Translations under genes and position numbers: made by a program
Source: Pseudomonas berkeleyensis
GTDB lineage: Bacteria > Pseudomonadota > Gammaproteobacteria > Pseudomonadales > Pseudomonadaceae
DNA: 64,000 nt
Assembly: GCF_014109765.1 (NCBI RefSeq)
Contig: NZ_CP059139.1
Coordinates: forward strand, 1,302,001 to 1,366,000
Reading direction: 5' to 3'
Notes under the pieces: generated by a model
What the model saw: only the letters and a program-made list of their open reading frames with translations
Told to the model about the DNA's origin: nothing
The model's database searches: none
Part shown: positions 60,106 to 64,000 of the stretch, in pieces
How the letters are laid out: every line of letters begins with the position of its first letter
How positions within the stretch are numbered: the first letter of the stretch is position 1

Positions 60106-61049
60106 GGGGTTACCTCTTGGGCGCCGAGCAGGCCGTGACTGAGCAGCCAGGCATACGCGGCGAGCGGATCGGTCGCCGAATGCAGGCCGGCCAACGCGTC
60201 GCGGTGAATGTGGGCAGCCGGGCCGGCGATCAGCAGCGGCACCGGAGATTGCTCGGCCAGGCGCGGCAGATGCCGACGCAGCAGGGTGTTGTCCAGGGCC
60301 TGATCGGCGTACAGCAGCAGGGCACGGGGCGCTATATGCTCCAGGGCGGTGAGCAACTCATGGGGCGGTAGCGGCCAGTCGAACACTTCCACCGGGCAGT
60401 CGCTGGTGCTGGCCAGCCAGGCGCTCAGCCACAAGCCGGGTTCCATGGGCGCTTCGCCGAGGTTGATCAGCAGCAGTGGCGCGCCCCCGACCTGGCGGTT
60501 GCTGTGGTAGACGCGGGTGGCCAGCTTGCTGCGCAGCCAGGAGAAGAAGAACACCTGCTCCAGGCGGGCGCCGAACTGTCCTTGCCAGCGCTGATCGAGT
60601 TCGCCGAGCAGGGGCCAGAGCAGTTGCTCGACCAGGGTGCTGGCGGGATACAGCGTCAGGCTGGCATTGAAGCGATCATCCAGGCGCCGCTCGTTGAGTG
60701 CGCTGATGCAGTCGAGCAGCTCGCCGCGCAGGCACGACCAGTTGTCGCTGCTCGCAGGTTGCGGCGCCTGGTTATGGTCGAGCAGCGCCTTGACCTGGCC
60801 GACGGCGACGCCACGGGACAACCAGGCGAGGATGGCGCTGATGCGTTCGAGGTTGGCTGGCGAGTACAGACGATGTCCCTTGGGCGTGCGGTACGGCACG
60901 ATCAGGCCGTAACGGCGCTCCCAGGCTCGCAGGGTCACGGCGTTGATGCCGGTGCTGCGCGCCACTTCGCGAATGGGCAGGAAGCCTTCGTCCAGGGCTT
61001 GGCGGTAGTCGTACCCGATCTCTTCGTCGGCGAGTTGTGCGTTTGTCAT
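60093..61049 (-). CDS. MerR-family LitR/CarH-like regulator lacking the B12 histidine
   Basis: The 318-residue protein has a MerR DNA-binding domain (PIREVARSTGINAVTLRAWE; RYGLIVPYRTPKGHRLYS) and a C-terminal cobalamin-binding-like domain. Where CarH and class I LitR have an ExHxxG motif with the cobalt-ligand His, this protein reads LINLGEAPMEPG. So it fits class II LitR (PplR type in P. putida), which senses light through a separate LOV protein. It lies 4 bp after the DUF523 gene and probably controls the operon and itself. Confidence 0.88.
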   Translation of the reverse strand: MTNAQLADEEIGYDYRQALDEGFLPIREVARSTGINAVTLRAWERRYGLIVPYRTPKGHRLYSPANLERISAILAWLSRGVAVGQVKALLDHNQAPQPASSDNWSCLRGELLDCISALNERRLDDRFNASLTLYPASTLVEQLLWPLLGELDQRWQGQFGARLEQVFFFSWLRSKLATRVYHSNRQVGGAPLLLINLGEAPMEPGLWLSAWLASTSDCPVEVFDWPLPPHELLTALEHIAPRALLLYADQALDNTLLRRHLPRLAEQSPVPLLIAGPAAHIHRDALAGLHSATDPLAAYAWLLSHGLLGAQEVTPCSN

Positions 61050-61053
61050 CGGC

Positions 61054-62004
61054 TTAGAGTGCGTTGCGCAGGCTGAGGGGTTCCGGGTGCGGCTGCAGGT
61101 ACGCCTGGCTGGCGATGTAGCGATCCGGATGTCGGCGGAAGTGATGCTTGAGCAGCGTCAGTGGAACCACCAGCGGCACGATGCCGGCGCGGTACTGACC
61201 GATCAGCTGCTGCATTTCCTGTTTTTCATCGCTACTCAAGGTGCGCTTGAGGTAGCCGCTCAGGTGCTGCAGCACATTGCTGTGGGTACCGCGGGTGGCG
61301 CACTTCTTCAGGGCTGCCATGAGTTCACTGAAGTAGTGCGGCGCCAGGTCGGCCAGGTCATGGCGAGCGAGGTTGCCGAGCAATTGTCCGAGCGATTTGT
61401 AGCGTGCCGGATCGGTAGCCATCAGCAGGTATTTGTAGCGCGAGTGGTAGGCGATCAGTGCGCGGCGGCTGAGGCCTTGCTGTAACAGGTGTTGCCACTC
61501 GGCATGGGCATAGACGCGGGTGATGAAGTTCTCGCGTAGCACCGGGTCGTTGAGGCGGCCGTCTTCCTCCACCGGCAGATCCGGGTGCAGGGCGCAGAAC
61601 GCTGCAGCGAAGATGCCGCGCCCCGGCTCGCTGGGGCGCCCCCCTTCCTGATAGACCTTGACTCGTTCCAGGCCGCAGGACGGCGACTGTTGCATGAAGA
61701 TGAAGCCACTGATGCCTTGCAGGTCATCGGCCATGCGCTGCGCGTAGGCTGCCAGCGCATCGGTCACGTCACGCGAGCGGTCGACCGTTCCGACAGCTCG
61801 TGGCGACTGCGGGTCGCCCACCAGGCGGATGGGTTCGCGCGGGACCGGCATGCCAATGCCCACCTCTGGGCACACCGGGATGAAATCGAAGTGCTCGCTG
61901 AGACTGCGGCTGCACAGGCGCGACAGCTTATGGCCACCGTTGTAGCGTACTTCCGCGCCCATCAGGCAGGCGCTGATCCCGAGTTTGGCTTTGTTCGACT
62001 GCAT
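61054..62004 (-). CDS. DUF523 and DUF1722 fusion protein (YbgA-like)
   Basis: The 316-residue protein joins DUF523 (LGISACLMGAEVRYNGGHKL; CPEVGIGMPVPREPIRLV; QQSPSCGLERVKVY) with DUF1722/YbgA (LIAYHSRYKYLLMATDPARY). The conserved cysteines suggest a metal or Fe-S site. It is the first gene of the light operon and often neighbours photolyase genes. The start at 62004 lies just after the operator region. A frame start at 62049 lies inside an operator. Confidence 0.9.
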   Translation of the reverse strand: MQSNKAKLGISACLMGAEVRYNGGHKLSRLCSRSLSEHFDFIPVCPEVGIGMPVPREPIRLVGDPQSPRAVGTVDRSRDVTDALAAYAQRMADDLQGISGFIFMQQSPSCGLERVKVYQEGGRPSEPGRGIFAAAFCALHPDLPVEEDGRLNDPVLRENFITRVYAHAEWQHLLQQGLSRRALIAYHSRYKYLLMATDPARYKSLGQLLGNLARHDLADLAPHYFSELMAALKKCATRGTHSNVLQHLSGYLKRTLSSDEKQEMQQLIGQYRAGIVPLVVPLTLLKHHFRRHPDRYIASQAYLQPHPEPLSLRNAL

Positions 62005-62024
62005 GGCATGACCTCTGATGGTCT

Positions 62025-62098
62025 TGTACATCGAGTTGCATATGTACAACTTGTGTTCATCATAGGTTTGCTGTTGTACAAGTCAAATGATTTGTACA
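62025..62098. promoter_or_regulatory. Two LitR-type operators upstream of the light operon
   Basis: TGTACA-N12-TGTACA occurs at 62025-62048 and again at 62075-62098. The form TRTACA-N12-TGTAYA is the operator reported for class II LitR in P. putida, as I recall it. The regulator gene is the second gene of the operon. Confidence 0.8.
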
Positions 62099-62192
62099 GC
62101 TTTGGTATCGAATTTGTTGCGCGAGTATGCAAACACCCTGACGCCGTAACAGCGATCGGCGTCCACAAGAGCGTAGTGGAGGAAGAGGGGGG

Positions 62193-63475
<1,283 letters not shown>

Positions 63476-63591
63476 GCTGATGCCGTGAGTGGCACTCCCT
63501 GTCTTTAGGTTTAGGACAAACGCGGCAATCGATAAAGGCACGTGTGTGTCTGAAAAAAGACTCTCATCCATTGCCATGCGAGGAGGATGCC

Positions 63592-64000
63592 ATGCATATC
63601 CTGCTGACCGGCGGTACCGGCATGATCGGCCGTGCGCTGTGCGCGTACTGGGCCGAACAGGGCCACCGCCTGACTGTCTGGAGTCGCCAGCCGGCCAAGG
63701 TAGCCGAGTTGTGCGGGCCGAGCGTTCGAGGGATTGCCCGGCTCGAGGAACTGACCGATGAACCGCTGGATGCCGTGGTCAACCTGGCTGGTGCGCCGAT
63801 TGCCGATCGACCCTGGAGCAAGAAGCGCAAGGCCCTGCTGTGGGCCAGTCGCATCGGGCTGACCGAGCAACTGCTGGCCTGGCTGCACAGCCGCGAGCAG
63901 CAGCCGGCGGTACTATTGTCCGGTTCGGCGGTGGGCTGGTACGGCGACGGCGGCGAACAGGAACTGAACGAAAATACCCCGCGGGTCACCGATGATTTCG
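63592..64000 (+). CDS. TIGR01777 family NAD-dependent epimerase-like protein, N-terminal part
   Basis: The gene runs off the right edge. The visible 136 residues start MHILLTGGTGMIGRALCAYW, an extended SDR nucleotide-binding motif. VVNLAGAPIADRPWSKKRKA and LLSGSAVGWYGDGGEQELNE follow, which are typical for TIGR01777 (YfcH-like). ATG 63592 follows AGGAGG. It is probably part of the light regulon, as in P. putida. Confidence 0.92.
   Translation, partial: MHILLTGGTGMIGRALCAYWAEQGHRLTVWSRQPAKVAELCGPSVRGIARLEELTDEPLDAVVNLAGAPIADRPWSKKRKALLWASRIGLTEQLLAWLHSREQQPAVLLSGSAVGWYGDGGEQELNENTPRVTDDF

Overview
The window is chromosomal DNA of a Pseudomonas, most likely of the P. mendocina/P. oleovorans/P. 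alcaligenes side of the genus. The gene order ychF-pth-rplY-prs-tRNA-Gln-ispE-lolB-TPR lipoprotein/hemA-prfA-prmC-moeB-murI-pagL is the one known from P. aeruginosa. An alginate operon (algD, alg8), moaCDE and a light-responsive photolyase operon are also typical of the genus. Three families of short palindromic repeats are scattered between the core genes.

Layout. 1-12066: core genes, with alg8 (partial) and algD behind a long algD leader region, yaaA, a PIN-PhoH ATPase, moaC-moaD-moaE, an anchored periplasmic 5'-nucleotidase, an EamA transporter and small envelope proteins. 12067-12143: a tRNA-Met(CAU) gene used as an integration site. 12144 to about 37135: a tandem array of related filamentous-phage (inovirus, Pf-like) elements. 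The 47-bp 3' end of the tRNA is repeated exactly at 12099, 18960 and 31679.

Element 1 (about 6.9 kb) has an integrase, a replication initiator, Xis-like regulators, a repressor and a cargo membrane coiled-coil protein. It has no virion or assembly genes and looks like a satellite. Element 2 (about 12.7 kb) has the same front end plus a full inovirus morphogenesis module: Zot/pI, pVI-like, adsorption protein, tiny coat proteins, major coat protein and ssDNA-binding protein. Its cargo includes a two-gene ATPase plus DUF4435 pair that matches the PARIS anti-phage system (AriA/AriB). Element 3 (31726 to about 37135) is a decayed chimera. It has an element-1-type left end, an element-2-type right end and a third repressor. 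Between them lie a DNase pyocin with its immunity gene, an orphan two-domain antitoxin, a BRO-type gene, an HNH remnant and a TIGR04141-family protein. In each element the cargo sits between the repressor and the right end, and the largest cargo genes are clearly more AT-rich than the surroundings.

37222-50209 is the conserved core block from ychF to pagL. 50351-53413 holds a LysR regulator, an HPP-CBS membrane protein behind a triple-hairpin leader, and a cysteine-cluster protein. 53607-62004 is one compact leftward operon: DUF523/DUF1722 protein, MerR/LitR-like regulator, photolyase, SDR, FAD oxidoreductase, DUF1365, cyclopropane synthase-like and DUF2878 genes. Its upstream region and the divergent 63400/63592 promoter region carry repeated TRTACA-N12-TGTAYA sites, the expected operator of a class II LitR light regulon. 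The window ends inside a TIGR01777 family gene.

The strongest new signals are in the phage array. They are 11-bp-phased triplicate sites at each element's left end that look like integrase arm-type sites, element-specific repressor operators, and a conserved peptide in the -1 frame at the 3' end of the repressor gene that has no start codon.
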